Positions 11,450 to 22,328 of a stretch of 64,000 nucleotides of DNA are shown here, one piece after another; the first letter of the stretch is position 1; the number at the start of each line of letters is the position of its first letter. The translations under genes were made by a program, and so were the position numbers. A model generated the notes under the pieces. The model worked only from the letters and a program-made list of their open reading frames with translations. It had not been told where the DNA came from and made no database searches. Source of the DNA: Dryocosmus kuriphilus (taxonomy: Eukaryota; Arthropoda; Insecta; Hymenoptera; Cynipidae); contig CM076189.1 in NCBI GenBank assembly GCA_038277395.1, positions 114,870,252 through 114,934,251 of the forward strand. Direction: 5' to 3'.

Positions 11450-12125
11450 TCCGACCGAAACTGAAAACCTGACCAGATATGAAAACCGGATAACCCGGTC
11501 AAAGGAACTGACCCAAAACAAAAATACAATAACGCAGCCCTTGCCGGGAACCCGCAATCACAGTAAACTTACCCGAAAATCCGTTAAATTAGCTCAGACT
11601 GAAAACCCGATAGCCCGGTCTAAAAGACACACGTTCAAAGAACACGACAAGTAAACCCGAGCCGAGAAAGCGAAAACCCGAGCAGATTAGAAGGCCCGAT
11701 AACCTGTGCCGCACCGAGAATATCAAAACACAAGAACTCGAACCGAAAATTCGTTGATCTAACCGGGACTGGGAAACCGGTCACCCTAAAAGTTTGAGAA
11801 CCTGAAAACTCAATAAACCGATTCAAAGAGACGATAAACTAAGTAAAGAGAACCCAAAAACCCGAAGTGAAAACCCGAATACCTGACAACCCGAGCCGAC
11901 CCGAATGGGCCCGGAAGCCGAAGCGACCCGAAAACTTGATGATCTGACCTGGTCCGAGAAATGGAATAACCGGTTGCGAAAACCTAATGAACAAACACGG
12001 ACCAAGGAGCCGAAAATCCGATAATCCGAACCGAAATCCAGATAACTCGAACGGATTTGAAAATCTAAAAAGCCAACATGATTAGAGGAAATCAAAGTAC
12101 GGCCCAAATAACCGATAATTAATAA
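11450..12125. repeat. Degenerate CCCGA minisatellite
   Basis: Units such as GAAAACCCGATAACCCG recur with drift for about 680 bp, much richer in C and G than the flanks. Minus-strand open frames (11635-12134) are translations of this repeat, rich in Phe, Gly, Arg and Ser, and show no domain. The sharp composition change at both edges marks it as a separate array. Confidence 0.85.
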
Positions 12126-12391
12126 ATATACCATAATTTTCTAATATTTTAAAACTTTTAGGTAATTTTTGGAAGTAAATTAAAATACAATAAAGTATTC
12201 AAGATATTCTAAAAATTTCCAAAATTTTCAAAAAATTTCTATAATTTCTGAAATTTCTATATTTACCAATATTTCTCAATACTTCGAAAAGCTTCCAAAA
12301 TTTCCAAAACTACCATAAAATTCCAAGGTTCCAAAAACTTATAAAATAACTTATATATGTATATATATATATATGTATATACTCGTATATA

Positions 12392-12830
12392 CAGAGTGGC
12401 ACAAAAGTATGGGAACCCCTTAATAACTCATCAGGAATGAACTCTTTTTGAAAAATATTAAACACAAAAGTTTTAGGATTCTTTAGTGTCGACTTCGGTT
12501 TGACCTTGAACATGACCTTGAAGGTCACATCAAGGTCAAATTCAATTTTTAAATGGGAAGCCCCATTTTTTATTGCGGATTTGAAAAGAGCAAGTAATTT
12601 TACGTTCAAGTATGACCTTGAACATATCCTCGACCATGACATTCAAGGTCATTTCAAGGACACACTTGTTTTTTCAAATTGGAACACCTCTCAATTTTTT
12701 AAATGGGAAGCCCCACTTTTTATTGCGGATTTGGAAAGAGTAGGAAACTTTACCTTCAAGTGTGACTTTATCCATAATCATTCTTTTGGTCCGACAAAAG
12801 TGTCATGTACTCTAAGGTATGCCTTTTGAG
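12392..12830 (+). repeat. Left long terminal inverted repeat
   Basis: Reverse complement of 13800-14294. Shared landmarks are ATAACTCATCAGGAAT, AAATGGGAAGCCCC, TTATTGCGGATTTG and repeated TGACCTTGAA boxes. The arm has internal sub-repeats: the GGGAAGCCCC..TTATTGCGGATTTG block occurs twice (~12553 and ~12705). Confidence 0.85.
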
Positions 12831-12987
12831 GATAATTGAAAAACAGTGGCCTTAGCTGCAGTAGTACCTCTAACGGTCCTTTTCAGGATAATTAGTGGAG
12901 TTCTATTTTTGGGGGGCGCAATTGCTGTTTCTTGATAGTTTTTTCTGGGAGTCTTTGAAATCTGGTATTTTATTCCTTTCTTTCACC

Positions 12988-13811
12988 ATGGCTTTTTAAC
13001 AGAACAAGAGAGAGTTTTTTTATTAATGATGAGAGGTTGGGTTGATATTTGTAATTCGTACGACGAAGTAGTGCAGTTATTAAATGGAACGCTTCGAGAA
13101 GGCTTAACAGGCATTAGCAGATCCAGTGTCTCTATAACTATCACGAGATTTTAAGAAACTTGGAATAATAATAACGGGCCAACTGTGCATGTCCAAATTT
13201 CAGCGTTTGTAGGACTTATTCGGACAACCAATAAATCAAGGTGTAGGTGTGCGAATTCACATTATTTTTTATCAGACACAGGGGTGCTTTTCCGCCCCCC
13301 ATGAGGTGTCGGAAAAGGAGTAGAGATGCGGCCTTACATTATTTCTGTGACCAGTCGCAGAGGTGTTGTCCAAATACCATCTGTGCACGTGCACAGATAG
13401 TAATTGTACAGCTTTACACGCCGAAACTTCGAACGTGCACAGGTGGGCCCCTGTGGACTTGGACGTGCACAGGTGGACGTGCACAGTTGTCCGTCCGGCC
13501 ATCCACGTGCACTGTTGAGCACGTGCAAAGTTGCTACGTGCAATGTTGTACGTTATCCTCTTTTGTCGAAGATCCACCTTCAACTCTTAGGAAGACCTCT
13601 CAACAGCTTCAAATTAATCGAGTGTCAATTTTTAGGAATTTAAATATCATTAAATGTGACCTTCACAAGACACACTTTCATCAAGAAATAAATGAAGATG
13701 ATTTTGATCGGCGAGTTGAATTTTGTGAGAACATGATGGAAAGAATTGTTCAGAATCCTAATTTTCAGTCATTCACCGCTTTTCCAGACGAATCCACATT
13801 ACCAAGAGCAT
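12988..13811 (+). pseudogene. Mariner-type transposase, interrupted
   Basis: The N-terminal segment from the ATG at 12988 encodes a helix-turn-helix typical of these transposases (FLLMMRGWVDI, then SRSSVSITITRF), with an early stop after four codons. The C-terminal part from ~13555 resumes in the same family (SFVEDP, then HQEINEDDFDRRVEFCENM) and reaches a DESTL segment at about 13795, which should hold the first catalytic aspartate. Between ~13240 and ~13553 the expected linker is replaced by unrelated GTGCAC-rich sequence. The remaining catalytic domain is missing because the right inverted repeat begins there. Confidence 0.78.
13384..13545. repeat. CACGTGCAC minisatellite inside the transposase
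   Basis: About seven copies of a variable-spaced motif ACGTGCACAGTTG/GGTGG in 160 bp. The first pair forms a perfect palindrome (CTGTGCACGTGCACAG). It sits inside foreign sequence that disrupts the transposase. Confidence 0.8.
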
Positions 13812-14294
13812 GATTATGGATACAGTCACACTTGAAGGTAAAGTTTCCTGCTCTTTCCAAATCCGCAATTAAAAATAGGGGTTCCCATTTGAAAAAGGGA
13901 GTCACATTTGAACGAACTTAAAGGTCATGGTCAAGGTTTAACTTGAAGATAAAGTTTCCTGCTCTTTTCACATCCACAATGAAAAATAGGGGTTACCATT
14001 TGAAAAAACAAGTTTGAGCTTGGAATGACCTTGAAGATCATAGGCAAGGTCATGGTTAAAGTCATACTTGAAAGTAAAATTTCCTGCTCTTTCTAAATCC
14101 GCAATAAAAACTGGGGCTTCCCATTTAAAATTTTGAATTTGACCTTGATATGACCTTCAGGATCATGGTCAATGTCAAACCGAGATTTTCATTGAATAGC
14201 CGGGAAAAAATCCTTAAATTGTTCTATTTAACATTTTTAAAAAATGTATTCCTGATGAGTTATTTTGGGGTATCCATAAATTTGTGGCACCCTG
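13800..14294 (-). repeat. Right long terminal inverted repeat
   Basis: Mirror of 12392-12830, with three rather than two internal blocks (GCTCTTTCCAAATCCGCAA at ~13850, ~13955 and ~14085). The two arms have therefore changed unit number since they formed. Confidence 0.85.
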
Positions 14295-14732
14295 TATATT
14301 CTAATACATAGAAGCGGCCCTTTTAAGGGTCATCAATCGATTATTTCGGGGGAATAATTCTTTGTTATTCTAATGAGGCAATATTGAATATGCTTAATTT
14401 ATCAAGCACAGTTCCTAGAGTATAGTCAGTTATTTATAGTGGAAAGAGCGATTCCAGGTATTCTCGAATGGTCAACTTTCACACCGACTCTAGTGAGATG
14501 GAGAAGCACAGCGCATGCCACAAATGAGAAAGGCCTGCCCGTCATAGAAGTGATGCGCTCTCTCTCTCTCTCCCTCTTTTCTCCCACGTAGCGGAGTTTG
14601 TAAGGAGGAGCAAAGTGACCGCCGTCCACGCTAGATGGTTGGCAATGGGGACTCTCACAAACAAGAGAAAGCTCAACGTCAATAAAGAGAGCACGCTTGA
14701 CTGACTGAAGGGGATTGGTTTCTGAGCTGTGA

Positions 14733-15140
14733 CTCGAAGCAACTCTCATCACTATTTTCTTGGTGCCAGGGTTAGCTAAAACTGTTGATCCTTTGTAGTC
14801 TGCTTCTTCTTATCCAACTGAAATAGTATTCTTTTTTTTTTGAGAAGTTAAAAAGCGAAATATCTCGAGCAACTCCCATCCCTACTTTACTTGGTGCATG
14901 GTTTGGCTATAGGCGTTCCTCCCCTATAGTCGGCTTCTATAATACAAGTCGACTAGTAGTTGTGAGAAGTATAGAAAGCGAGCCTACCAAGGTAGGAACT
15001 GTTTTGCTGGTGGCTGAAACACGGCGTTGATCCCCGTGTTTCCGCATCGAGATAAGACAGAGGAGAAAGCCGACTTTTGAATATTTCTCACGTAGTCTGT
15101 TGGTGGTTGGTACGCGGCGTTTATCCACGTGTGTACGCAT
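14733..15140. repeat. Two tandem duplications in the putative LTR
   Basis: A ~132-bp block starting with TCGAAGCAACTCTCATC at 14733 recurs from 14866 (TCGAGCAACTCCCATCCCTA). A ~94-bp block with GGCGTTGATCC and CGCATCGAGA (from ~15006) recurs from ~15100. The second pair contains a short hairpin of complementary CACGG/CCGTG arms. Confidence 0.75.
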
Positions 15141-15565
15141 CGAGACAGATTGCTGTAGGGGGCTTCAAAGTCCGTATAGGTCGTTAGGCTTTTGGTTAGC
15201 TTCTGTTCTTTAATTCCTCCAACTCAAATTCTTTGCAAAATTTAGACGTATTCGGGAAATCAACTATCCTCTATAAAAAATAAAATCTGCGAAACTAAAA
15301 AATGAATTACCGAACTTTCTTTACGCTATAAGTATAGTCAGGTGTTTCACTCAACGGTTAGCATAGAGTATCAGCCACCGAGCTCGGAGTGTCTGCTTGT
15401 ATAGGGTCAATCACGAGACTATATATTTTAAATCAAGTAAATCGGTTAGAATAGAATACCAGCACCGAGATGCATATATCAGTTCATATAAGTTTAGTAG
15501 CGACTAAGTTACAAGACTTCATATATGTTTTTAATCTAATAAATGTGTGAAAATTAATCTTTTAG

Positions 15566-15580
15566 TTGGCGCGCAACTTG
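15566..15580 (+). other. Possible tRNA primer-binding site
   Basis: TTGGCGCGCAAC follows an AT-rich block and precedes the gag region. It resembles the TGGCGCCCAAC class of retroelement primer-binding sites except for one mismatch. It is called from resemblance and position only. Confidence 0.4.
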
Positions 15581-15925
15581 AGTACACGAGAGTCGAAATA
15601 AAGAATTAAAAGATTCATTTGTTAGCTTTTACACTACGAACAATCAGAAGATTAGAATTACGCAGGAGAACTTAAACAAATTGTCAGCAAAAAATAGAAT
15701 TAGAAAAAAAGAGGTCCAAGAGACATCGGATCTGTTGCGAGGAAAAAAAAAAAAAGTTTGTTATAACTTATTCGCCATCACCAACAAGTGGGAAGGAGGT
15801 TCCACAAGGAATGCAAGCGTCAGACGAGCTCATAGATAAGAACAACAGCGAAGAACTTAAAAACACTCAGTAAGCAACAGAATAAGAAAACGACAACAGG
15901 AAGACGGAGAATAGAGGAGAATAAT

Positions 15926-16760
15926 TTGGGAAGACAAAAAGACATGGAAGATACAAGTATGGATCACACTGAACGAGGGAGCACTCAGAACCACCCCAAG
16001 AAGACACAACCGAGAGCAGAAGCAAGGGAGAAGCAAGTAAGGGAACGTCTCTCAAAAATAGAGATTGAGGTAAATAAGTCCCTCGTTACCACTATGAATA
16101 TAAGCAGAACTATAGAATAAAAGAACAAGGAGATGGAATAAAAGATGACCATGATGGAGCAGCGACAAGCTCTACTAGCCGGAAAAATATATCAGCCCGA
16201 AAACCTAGCCACAAAATCAACCATAAAATACATGCTAGCGGAATTCAGTGGAGGAGAAACCGCATTGAAATATTTGGACTCACTATGAAAATACTTAGAA
16301 GTAGTTCCATCTTCAAACCAAGAGACTCTTTAGCTTCTCGGAAACTCAATAACAGGAGCATGAAGTAACTCGTGGCAGGTATTCAGTAATAAGATTAAGA
16401 ATATTCGGGACTTTTGAAGAAAAACCCGAACAACGCTATTGGAATAAACAAGCACAATATGAAGTACGAAATAAATTGGAATTTGGCCACCACCAGCGAA
16501 ATAAAGGTGAATCCAGAGCTAAATACGCAATTTAATCATACACGATTGCCAGGGACTTGAAGCCACCCTCATTCGGTCAAGTGATCATCAAAATACTCTC
16601 ACGGCACGTCAAGGACGAGATAGAATATGTCCTTCTCGGGAGAGGAATACAGAAAGTATCCCAGCGGTTCGAACTTCTATAGATCTTTAAAGGAATAGGA
16701 GCAACAGATAAAGGAGTATCATCAAACACCTGAAATAATCAAAGTTTTCAACAGAATTAT
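15926..16760 (+). pseudogene. Gypsy-type gag, many stops
   Basis: Gag proteins form the particle of LTR retrotransposons. The first 64 codons are open and highly charged. Later segments in shifting frames read like a capsid domain: EFSGGETALKYLDSL near 16240, a KYLEVVPS segment, NSWQVFSNKIKN near 16370, then a segment with REKYAI/YTIARDL-like character (~16500-16560) and KVSQRFELL near 16655. About ten stops or frameshifts are present. No zinc knuckle is visible because the sequence breaks off. Confidence 0.6.
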
Positions 16761-16784
16761 CAACTTCAGCGTCAATGGTGACGA

Positions 16785-18130
16785 GGGGGTAACCCATTGA
16801 TAAGGTTCGGTTCTTAAACTTTTGAGTACGCCCGTCCATAAAATCTTATGTTCGGGCAGTCTTCCTCTGGGGAAGGTGTGACTGAGGAGTCATGGTCACT
16901 GCATAAATCCTTGGTCTCGTCAATCGCCGTTTAAATCAAGTGTCGAAAGTGGTCCCGGCGCTTCTCGAATGCGTGGACCGCCGGGTGGATACGGTGAAGG
17001 CGTACGTTTTTCAAATCCTGTCGGGTGGCCGATGTCACTCCGTCTTCAATTGGCGCGGGATCGAATATCACCGTGGTCCAGGGTTCCAACGTCAGCACGG
17101 TGGCTCGGTTTGTGCCTGGTGCGACGGGGAAAAGAGTCCGGCGGGCTGGGCTATACTTTGCCCGGAGGCGACGACGTAGCTTGATCACCTGCCGCAAGCG
17201 GACGGTGCCGGGTGGTAAAGGTGCGATGTGATTATTCGGCGTCTCGCAGGTGGTCTGTTCGTTGCTCCCTTCTCGCCCCGTGGTTGGCAGGCTTGTCTTC
17301 TCCGCCGCTTGGCCTCGGCGACGATGTCGCTCCCGCAGTTTGCGATTCCTCGCCATGCAGGGGTCCCGTGATTGGCCCGGACCACGTGAGTTTGGTGCAG
17401 AAGGTCCTCACGGGGAGGCCTTAAGTCACCGTGGTCCGTAGAGGTTCGGCGACCTCCCCCCTACCAATCCAGAAGGTCCTCGCTAGGAGGCCTTAAGTTC
17501 TTGGTTGGGTTTGGTCCCCGGAACGGATGTCCCTAGTTCAGAAGGTCCTCCCGAGTGGAGGCCTTTAGTCACTCGGTGGGTGTGACACCTTGCCGGGGGT
17601 CCTGCAAACGCCGAATCTCCAACGGGAAGCGTCAATTGATAACGGTGTCGTGGTGGCTGGCGATAGTCTTCCTGGGTTATTCATCCTTTTCCCCCCTCAT
17701 GTTTGGAAACTAATTCGAATTCTATTCCTTCGTTACTAAATAGTCTCTAAAGAACTGTGGGAATGGAGAAAGCTGGCTGAACTTCCTTGCACTGCCTCTT
17801 TATTGTGTTTAAAATCTCGAAGATACACGTTGCGTGGTACACACCTTATACGTCGCCGGGCGACTGGTCGCTGACTGATCCTGACTGCAAGAAACCCGCT
17901 TCTTTTGTGCTCTCTGAGCTCTGGCCCGTCGGACCAGTCCACATTCAGATGGAGGGGCGACATGTTCATTGGCTGAGAGTGCCGCGGAAGCGCGCGACTC
18001 TGCGTGGTAGTAGAGGGGGAGTTTGCTCGTGCCGATCGCTTACTCGGTACTATGGTTCGAGGAAGTGACTGGTTCGAGGAAAAAGGCAACGCGGCTATTC
18101 CATTGGTCGGGCGTCTTGCAGCAGCGTGTG
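16785..18130. other. GC-rich island of unknown origin
   Basis: Composition rises sharply and falls again after 18130. Overlapping open frames in several phases (for example 16931-17356 minus and 17025-17231 plus) reflect low stop density in GC-rich DNA; none has a recognisable domain. It may be an LTR or a leader of another retroelement. No terminal repeats were found. Confidence 0.5.
17399..17571. repeat. Three ~70-bp tandem units, each with an AGGTCCTC/GAGGCCTT hairpin
   Basis: CAGAAGGTCCTC..GAGGCCTT occurs at 17399, 17471 and 17540. The two arms of each unit are nearly self-complementary around a variable 5-7-nt loop, and the loops differ between units while the stems are kept. Confidence 0.8.
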
Positions 18131-18780
18131 GTTTTGAACTTTAAGCTATCTTAAAACTAAATAAAACATATATACTGAACCCAATGGATATAACTCAAAA
18201 ATACAAATGAAACGAATATACATGGATTAAACCTATTTCTTAAATTTGAAGTGGGTTCATGAGATCACGTTTGTATTTCAGTTGGTCTAAATTTATTTTA
18301 AAACAGATTCATGAACAAGTGATCAGTTTCTTCATGAATCTAAAGCAAAAATTATTAGCAAAGGTCGTTGAATCGACAAAGAGGAGGAATAAAATAATAT
18401 AATTTAGGGTTTCTTCCTGTTTGTCGCTCTATACAGCTAACGGTGTATATCACCTCAACCACAAACAGGCTCGACGGGAAGAACTGACACTACGAGGCCA
18501 AAACAAAACGATTACATGCCAAACAACGCGTCAGCGGGAACTCAAAACAGCTGGCGCAACACTTAACCGTAGAATGACGATTCAAAAAACACAGCAAACC
18601 CCACAATCCGGGCATAAGATCCGACGCTAGGAGGTAAAAGAAGGAGATTCAGAAATATGTGAAACCCATGGAGAAAACTCATCGAGACAGTAGGAGGGAA
18701 ACTAGTTACTGCCACTTCTGGGAGCAACAATGGCTTAGGTGTGACAACACTATTACAGATCAATTCCTTTCCGTATGAAG
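18131..18780. other. Unassigned AT-rich sequence
   Basis: No gene recognised. A 69-codon open frame at 18421-18630 is rich in Gln, Thr and Arg and has no family motif. TTCATGAA palindromes recur at ~18250-18340. Confidence 0.4.
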
Positions 18781-19560
18781 TCACCTAAGCAACCCAATTC
18801 TTACTTCACATTTGAGTTAGCTTCTCAAGCCATTTAATATTGAACTCCCAAGCAATGCACATTTTGTTGTAGTCGGTGGGTTCCTCTTACATCGAGTTAT
18901 TTGGAACGGTGGTGAGAAATTTAGCCCTATCATTGAAAAGTTTGTGAAGTATGTAAGTCTAAAAACACTTTGAGTCCAATTGTACCATAGCGTTTGTTGG
19001 GTGTCCGGAGGATTTTGCTGAGGAAAGTGAAAAATCTGTTGAATGAACCCGAAGAGCCCGCGCCATGTCATCAGCTTGTATTCTGTTTGACGAGTCGATG
19101 TTTAAAGGACGCAATAAGAAGCTTGATGGAAGATTGATGGAAGTCCACCAACAACAGTTTGATCCCCATCACAAGCATAGGCGCCCAAGCAACTGCTCAA
19201 TGCTATATTCTGCAGCTGCATAAAACGGGGAAAAGCAATTTGTTCCAGGAGAAAAGCTTTCCCTAAATTCTCTGTCGTATGTAAGCATTACAAAGGGCAC
19301 TCGTGCGACAACTCCCTCACAGAAAAAAAGCACTTTCCTAGAAGCAACCGAATGTGAAATCAAAATAGAAATTATTGAATAGGAGAATGAAATAGATCTC
19401 TTACTAGAAGATCATGGCGATTTCGAAGAAGCCTGTGACATTGCCTTCCAAGCACTGCCAACTCCAAAGGCCGACGAAGATCTAAAAATTAAATATTCCC
19501 CGAACAATGATTTCTCAAAATTGACATTTATTTTATATTTACTTGTATTAGGAAGTATGA
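18781..19560 (+). pseudogene. Nuclease-like/CXC repeat-family gene, copy A (broken)
   Basis: Codons from ~18850 read VVVGGFLLHRVIWN, then a KFVKYV segment and a RRARAMSS..ILFDES segment (~19045-19090). This central block is shared with other copies here (compare 44620-44650 minus). It then jumps to the C-terminal cysteine cluster: LLNAIFCSC near 19190 and FSVVCKHYKGHSC near 19280, followed by an acidic tail. The catalytic middle (EDAD/GCD part) is deleted, and stops and frameshifts occur throughout. 18780-19560 is the inverted counterpart of 37940-37310. Function of the family is inferred only from motifs (see copy F). Confidence 0.65.
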
Positions 19561-20039
19561 TCTAAAAAATTAGGCTTATTTTGAAGTAACGATTGATCAG
19601 TAAAATATTTCAGTTTCATGGGTTTCTCATTTTTTCACCCATTTGTCATCATTTTGGACTGATAATGTCTAATTACATTAGGCTGAAGACTAGATCTTTC
19701 CGTAACCACTCGAGATGATTTAAATTGAACAACATGGTTTCTCAAATGGTGGTAACGTGAAATTGCAAACAACAGAAAATCTGAATTAGTAGGTAATACC
19801 TAATTGGCCTGTGGCATGATTAATATTGTAAATAGGCAGGTACCTACTCAAAAAGATATATATTAAATAATTTAAATGATGCAAAACGAAATAATGGAAT
19901 AAAAATTAATTTTTTCATTTAAATAATAAATAATGATAACTAGGTGACTAGGTAAGTGAAAAAATCATCTTATTACACAAAGGTAGTCTTAATAGACATT
20001 CAGTGCTAACACGAATTTCGGCTGTTCAGTTTTATCTCT

Positions 20040-20410
20040 TCAAACAGAATGAGCGTGATTGAAAATTGAGGACTCACACTTACACAGAATTTGCTTTCCT
20101 ACAACGCTCATTACTAAAAATTTTCGTTCAGAGTAGCCGTTCTTAGGATACAGACGTTGCGGCATTAGCATAGTTCACTTTCCAGGCAAGTAGGTGAAAA
20201 TTTCTGATGCTTGACGTTCGATTGCGGCTAAACAGCTGAACCAATTTTTAATTTATAGCAGGTTGCTCAGAGCAAAATGTTACGTTCCCTAATATTGGTG
20301 AGAATAAAATTTTCTATTTGATGTGTCATTTTTACAGTTTTAAGCGAGAAACTGAAAAAAGTGCCAAAGTATCGTTGTTTTATGCACCTGAAAGGTTTAG
20401 CACAGATCAG
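20040..20410 (+). repeat. Dispersed repeat R, copy 1
   Basis: A ~370-bp sequence also present at 38190-38600 (same orientation), 40640-40930 (same) and 36790-37030 (inverted). Landmarks are AAATTTCTGATRYTTGA, a block meaning GATTGYGGCTAA and, at the end, AGTTCCAAAGTAT-like sequence. It lies ~500 bp downstream of copies A and B in matching orientation, so it may be a 3' end or terminal repeat of the element that carries this gene. Confidence 0.75.
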
Positions 20411-21239
20411 AAACCATCACAAAATCATAAAACACTTATTTATGATACCTAAAGTAGATTAGGAACATTTCAAACTTTGTTATATTCTTTGACAAGTGAC
20501 AGTCTAATTTTCCTGTGCTAATAATAGGTTTTCAGATTTTCCAGATTATTCTTCAGAAATCCTTAGGCATTTTTGAATATGTGTTCATATTCTTTCAGAA
20601 AATCTTCAGATTTTAAGGGCCCATTTTTAATGATATTCGCAATGCTATTATGAAATAAACTATTCAAGTTGTAAATACCGCAAATATTCTTATAAATTTA
20701 TGAAAAAATACAAATTTTAAATAATTCATGCTGAAAAAGTAGTTATACTATGATAGTTTTGGAGGCAGCTGCGTAGCTTCAGTATTCCCCGATAGATGGC
20801 GCCAGCATCTCCGTCCGTAAATGGTAGTCTTACAGACAGTCGGTAACTCGGTCGGCAAAGTAGAGAAATGACATGTAATCTTGACTCGTTCGATAAGGTG
20901 ATCCCTGCCATTCCGACAGAGTGTGTTGTCTAAGCTCGGGTAGGTGGCGCGGCGTTTTGCCTTTGGGTTCCCCAGTCCATATGCATAGGCGCGCTGGCCT
21001 GGGATTCCCCGAGCTCTCTGTCTTGCTAGGCATAGAGGCTTCTAGTGGTATTGCTGGAGCGGGTGTAGCTGCTAATAAAAGATGACATCAGATTGGAGTG
21101 CAGTCATTGGTTGTGCGATGCAGTGCAGTGAAAATGGATAGTAAATATAAAATTATCAAAGCATAAAGAATAGATTGTGAAGTTGAAACATTGTGAGTGT
21201 TACGGTCTATGTAATTAAAGTGATCGTCACTGAGTGCGT
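20411..21239. other. Unassigned spacer with a promoter-like GC segment
   Basis: 20760-21060 is GC-richer and contains AGATGGCGCCAG followed by GTAACTCGGTCGGCAAA. The same pair of motifs occurs in both arms of the foldback element (30405-30455 and inverted at ~31015-31060). No gene is seen. Confidence 0.45.
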
Positions 21240-22010
21240 GAAACTTATTCATGCTTTCGAGGAAGCACTGCCCCTGCTTTCATTATCTTCCTCGGTGAAC
21301 GTACAACTAAGCAAAGTGGACCGATGGACAAATGAATGCATATTCTGTTTAGAAACAGTGCGGTAAGAATTGAAACGTATACCATATCGGTCAATAAAGA
21401 AGAAAACAGAGTTTCTAAATAATATTGAACATCTGGAATCCTCTAAGGCTTCTTTCGAAGTACTTGCAAAAAAGGGATGCGGACTTCAAAACAAACGCAA
21501 TGGCATTAATGACTGAGTGTAGTGGATTGACGTTGACACAACATTCGAGAGCAGATTAAAAAAATTCGTCGTCGTCTACCTGGTTCACAAGTTTATTCTT
21601 GCCTTCCCAAGCGACGCCCAAGTGCTCTTATTTGTGATGTGGTCCAGTCTTACGTGGGAATATTCTTTTTAAAATTAACGGTGTACTTAATGAATATTCT
21701 TTAAAGATTGGTGAGGGTAAAGATTGGTATGGTTAACCTACTCTTCGTGTGACACAAAATATGACGTCAGCTTCCTGTCAACAAATGTCAAAGAGAAATT
21801 CGCTAAGGAATTACTTAATGAAAAAGCAAAGAGATAAATGGAGACGAGTGACGCATACTTATGGAATGTATAAACCGTGAATTTGTTGATAAAGTCAAAG
21901 ACCTACGAAAGTATATCTTACGTTTTACGAAATTCTTTGAAAAACATTACAACATATACCCTAAAATGCTATAACATGGATTTAAAGGGTTTTAAGTACT
22001 GCATTTGTCA
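21240..22010 (+). pseudogene. Possible degraded N-terminal coding region, family unclear
   Basis: Short stretches look coding: WTNECIFCLETVR from ~21322 with a CxxC pair, then KKTEFLNNIEHLESSKASFE (~21390-21450) and a following charged segment. Frames change several times. The C-terminal members of the nuclease-like/CXC family lie upstream in the same orientation, so this may be the N-terminal part of another copy, but I cannot show it. Confidence 0.3.
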
Positions 22011-22260
22011 GTAATAATCGAAGAGTGAACGCATGTTACAAATCTGAAATATTTATCCAGCTATTATGAGAAGCATCAAACCCTAACCTATTGAAGAAGG
22101 TTTATTTCCCAGATTTTATTACCTTTTTTCCGACAGATGAATATAGATATGTTTGACTTTGAATGTGCTTCTAAGTAACTGATTCAATATTTCTTATTTG
22201 ATTTTACCATAAATAACTCTATTTTTTCAATGGTTGAAATCTTAAAAACGACTTCTTCTA

Positions 22261-22328
22261 GACAGTGGTTTTTTATTACAAAATTTTTAATTTAAAACGT
22301 TTCAAAAGCGTACCGCTTTCCTCATCAG
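22261..22328 (-). ncRNA. Hammerhead-ribozyme-like motif in the pseudo-LTR, copy 1
   Basis: On the minus strand 22328-22298 reads CUGAUGA, then a hairpin AAAGCG-GUA-CGCUUU, then GAAAC. This is the order of the hammerhead core (CUGAUGA, stem II, GAAA). A GUC that could serve as cleavage site lies 35 nt further on (22263-22261). C15.2-G16.2 and A15.1-U16.1 pairing is possible, so stem III would be only two or three pairs. Stem I is weak as drawn (3 bp then mismatches). Hammerheads with short stem III are known in Penelope-like pseudo-LTRs. Activity is unproven. Confidence 0.6.

Larger units (their letters stand above)
12392..14294 (+). mobile_element. Mariner-type (Tc1/IS630 superfamily) transposon with long inverted repeats
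   Basis: The ends are CAGAGTGGCACAAA on the left and the complementary ..GTGGCACCCTG on the right, each next to a TA dinucleotide, as expected for Tc1/mariner insertion. Both ends continue as imperfect inverted repeats for over 400 bp, far longer than usual for the family. The centre (12988-13811) encodes a broken transposase of the family. The copy is dead because of stops and an insertion in the coding region. Confidence 0.85.
14420..16785 (+). mobile_element. Broken Ty3/gypsy-type retroelement: leader/LTR and gag
   Basis: A decayed gag reading (15926-16760) is preceded by a possible primer-binding site at 15566 and by ~1 kb of sequence with tandem duplications that would fit an LTR. The left edge is uncertain; I do not see a matching second LTR in the window. 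No pol follows: the element gives way to unrelated GC-rich DNA at ~16785. Confidence 0.5.

Noticed and set aside
11450..12125. Telomeric repeat
   Set aside because: Units are degenerate CCCGA-type, not TTAGG or another known telomere repeat, and the array is internal.
13247..13813. Single 188-codon gene
   Set aside because: Its first half is the inserted GTGCAC-rich segment and only its second half belongs to the mariner-type transposase.
16931..17356. Arg-rich 141-codon minus frame in the GC-rich island
   Set aside because: Several other frames are open over the same bases, as expected for GC-rich DNA; no domain recognised.
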